Assembly: GCA_035626475.1 (NCBI GenBank)
Contig: DASPNP010000072.1
Span: forward strand, 1 to 33,189
Length of the DNA: 33,189 nt
Source of the DNA: DASPKT01 sp035626475
GTDB lineage: Bacteria > Pseudomonadota > Alphaproteobacteria > Azospirillales > Azospirillaceae
Direction: 5' to 3'
Under the pieces are notes generated by a model. The model was given only the letters and a program-made list of their open reading frames with translations, did not search any database and was not told the origin of the DNA. Shown here one piece after another: positions 31,331 through 33,189 of the stretch; the stretch's first letter is position 1, and each line of letters opens with the position of its first letter. Both the position numbers and the translations under genes were made by a program.

Positions 31331-32715
31331 GCCAGCTCGCGGATGTCGGCGAGACGGCCGGTGACCGCCGCCGCCGCCGCCATGGCCGGGCTCATCAGGT
31401 GGGTGCGCCCGCCGGGGCCCTGGCGCCCCTCGAAGTTGCGGTTGGATGTGCTGGCGCAGCGCTCGCCCGGCTTCAGCTTGTCGTCGTTCATGGCGAGGCA
31501 CATGGAGCAGCCGGGCTCGCGCCAGTCGAAGCCGGCCTCGCGGAAGACCCGGTCCAGCCCCTCGGCCTCGGCCTGCTCCTTCACCAGGCCGGAGCCCGGG
31601 ACGATCATGGCGTAGACGCTGTCGGCGACGCGGCGGCCCTGCACCACCTCGGCCACGGCGCGGAGATCCTCGATGCGGCTGTTGGTGCAGCTGCCGATGA
31701 AGACCTTCTGCACCGGCACCTCGGTCAGCTTCGTCCCGGGCGTCAGGCCCATATAGGCGAGCGCCCGCTCCATCGCCCGGCGCTTGTGCTCGTCGGCCTC
31801 CGCCGCCGGGTCGGGCACGGTGGCGGTGATGGGGAGCACGTCCTGCGGGCTGGTGCCCCAGGTGACCTGCGGCGCGATGTCCGCCGCCTTCAGCACGATC
31901 TCCTTGTCGTACACGGCGCCCTCGTCCGAGGGCAGCGTCTTCCACCAGGCCACCGCCTGCTCCCAAGCGGCGCCCTTCGGCGCGCGCGGCCGGCCCATCA
32001 GATAGGCGAAGGTCTTCTCGTCGGGCGCGATCAGGCCGGCGCGGGCGCCCGCCTCGATCGCCATGTTGCAGATCGTCATGCGGCCTTCCATGGACAGGCC
32101 GCGGATGGCGTCGCCGGCGAACTCGATCACGTGCCCGGTGCCGCCGGCGGTGCCGATCCTGCCGATGATCGCCAGCACCACGTCCTTGGCGGTGACGCCC
32201 AGCGGCAGCTCGCCCTCGACCGTGATGCGCATGTTCTTGGACGGCTTCATCAGCAGCGTCTGGGTGGCCAGCACATGCTCCACGTCCGAGGTGCCGATGC
32301 CGAAAGCCAGCGCCCCGAAGGCGCCATGCGTGGCGGTGTGGCTGTCGCCGCAGACGATGGTCATGCCCGGCTGGGTCACGCCCTGCTCCGGCCCCACCAC
32401 ATGGACGATGCCCTGGCGGATGTCGGCCATGTCGAAATACTCGACGCCGAATTCGCGCGTGTTGATGCCCAGCTGCTCCAGCTGGATGCGGCTTTCCTCG
32501 TTCTTCACGCCCTGCAGGCGGTCGGCGCTGGTCGGCACGTTGTGGTCGGCCACGGCCAGCGTCGCCTCGGGTCGGCGCACCTTGCGCCCGGCCATGCGCA
32601 GACCCTCGAAGGCCTGCGGGCTGGTGACCTCGTGGACGAGGTGCAGGTCGATGTAGAGGAGGTTCGGGGCGACCTCGTGGGCGTCCCAGATCTTGTCGAA
32701 GAGCGTCTTGGGCAT
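31327..32715 (-). CDS. leuC: 3-isopropylmalate dehydratase large subunit
   Basis: A 462-residue aconitase-family enzyme of leucine biosynthesis, converting 2- to 3-isopropylmalate as a complex with LeuD. The three Cys that hold the [4Fe-4S] cluster are Cys343 (GSCTNSR), Cys403 and Cys406 (PGCSMC). VADHNVPTS and CGDSHTATHGAFGALAFGIG are also typical. Length and sequence are those of true LeuC rather than a homoaconitase. AGGA is nine bases before the ATG. leuD does not follow; the neighbours are a cupin gene and an XRE-cupin regulator, which starts the run 11 bases upstream. Confidence 0.95.
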   Translation of the reverse strand: MPKTLFDKIWDAHEVAPNLLYIDLHLVHEVTSPQAFEGLRMAGRKVRRPEATLAVADHNVPTSADRLQGVKNEESRIQLEQLGINTREFGVEYFDMADIRQGIVHVVGPEQGVTQPGMTIVCGDSHTATHGAFGALAFGIGTSDVEHVLATQTLLMKPSKNMRITVEGELPLGVTAKDVVLAIIGRIGTAGGTGHVIEFAGDAIRGLSMEGRMTICNMAIEAGARAGLIAPDEKTFAYLMGRPRAPKGAAWEQAVAWWKTLPSDEGAVYDKEIVLKAADIAPQVTWGTSPQDVLPITATVPDPAAEADEHKRRAMERALAYMGLTPGTKLTEVPVQKVFIGSCTNSRIEDLRAVAEVVQGRRVADSVYAMIVPGSGLVKEQAEAEGLDRVFREAGFDWREPGCSMCLAMNDDKLKPGERCASTSNRNFEGRQGPGGRTHLMSPAMAAAAAVTGRLADIRELA

Positions 32716-32726
32716 CGGGTGGGGTC

Positions 32727-33189
32727 CTAGCTGCGTCGGAGGCCCGCGGAGAGGACGGCCAGGAAGACCGCCTCGTCGGGACCGGGATTGGAGAAGTGGT
32801 GCGGCAGGTCCGCGTCGAAGGTCACGGTGTCGCCGGCGTCCAGCGGGGTCGCCTCGCCGTCGATGTGCAGGACGAGCCGGCCGGACTCGACGAGGGCGAC
32901 CTCCCGCGAGCCGGGCTCGTGCATCGGCGGGTCGCCGGCGCCGCCGGTCGCCGCGCCGGGTGCCAGGACGTGGCGCGAGAGCTCGGAGCGCTGGCCGGGC
33001 AGCGGCGGGGTGAGCACCTCCACCTCGTGGCCGTCCCGGACGTCGCGGCGGCGGTGCGCGGCGCGGACGACCATCACGCTGCCGCCCTCGTCCAGGCGCA
33101 GGAGCTGGCTGAGCTTCAGCTCGAGGCCCTGCGCGATCCGGGCCGCGGTGTGCAGGGTGGGACTCGTCTCCCCCCGCTCGACCTGGCTC
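32727..33189 (-). CDS. XRE-family regulator with cupin domain (partial, 5' end off window)
   Basis: The gene enters from the right end; the visible 154 codons start inside the helix-turn-helix domain with SQVERGETSPTLHTAARIAQ and GLELKLSQLL, followed by a C-terminal cupin (GSREVALVESGRLVLHIDGE, then DAGDTVTFDADLPHHFSNPG). The combined HTH plus cupin design is found in regulators such as PuuR and others that bind small metabolites. It is 11 bases upstream of leuC on the same strand, so it is likely to be cotranscribed and may control the leuC-cupin pair; that is inference. The start codon and full HTH are not visible. Confidence 0.88.
   Translation of the reverse strand, partial: SQVERGETSPTLHTAARIAQGLELKLSQLLRLDEGGSVMVVRAAHRRRDVRDGHEVEVLTPPLPGQRSELSRHVLAPGAATGGAGDPPMHEPGSREVALVESGRLVLHIDGEATPLDAGDTVTFDADLPHHFSNPGPDEAVFLAVLSAGLRRS

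Overview
The window is bacterial chromosome with very high GC (roughly 70% by eye). Gene content points to an alphaproteobacterium, probably in or near the Rhodospirillales. The signs are the DUF1674/SdhE-type assembly factor near rsmB, the rsmB-(rpe)-heparinase II/III-purH cluster, rpmI-rplT-pheS-pheT, DUF1329 and HemY-free housekeeping blocks. No genus can be assigned from the sequence alone. Almost every base is coding; there is no prophage, insertion sequence, CRISPR array, tRNA or rRNA that I can see.

Layout. Positions 1-288 hold an unresolved edge and an inverted repeat. 289-2015 is a rhodanese-DoxX pair transcribed away from a LysR regulator. 2200-3571 holds a thioredoxin-reductase-like flavoprotein behind a tiny hydrophilic protein, with a second tiny hydrophilic protein on the other strand. 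3727-6406 has an exported DUF1329 protein, a small unknown and a secreted nuclease-fold protein. 6517-11273 has a group III truncated haemoglobin, proline iminopeptidase, a K+/H+ antiporter, a 2OG-Fe(II) oxygenase and a DUF488 protein. 11433-15658 is the translation block rpmI-rplT-pheS-pheT. 15891-19011 has a chemoreceptor, a Gre-fold protein and a secreted unknown. 19175-22418 has an orphan solute-binding protein, lepA, a structured candidate small RNA and a 62-residue protein. 22697-29405 is a minus-strand run rsmB > DUF4160 > DUF2442 > rpe > heparinase-like > purH > solute-binding protein. 29550-30639 has a TylF-like methyltransferase and a DUF1674 protein. 30836-33189 is an XRE-cupin regulator (cut by the window end) > leuC > cupin.

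The most striking non-coding pattern is where three families of long inverted repeats sit. Each full or recognisable copy lies between the 3' ends of two converging genes (or at a minus-strand gene end at the left edge). In two cases the repeat arm itself supplies the TAG stop codon of the gene. The only converging pair without a repeat (pip and the antiporter) instead shares its two stop codons in one CTAG tetranucleotide. Other points of interest are a two-hairpin RNA candidate downstream of lepA, a DUF4160/DUF2442 toxin-antitoxin-like cassette with a TTG start inside a housekeeping operon, a cupin gene translationally coupled to leuC, and a Gre-fold factor with a short coiled coil. I found no clearly new multi-gene system; most genes belong to known families.
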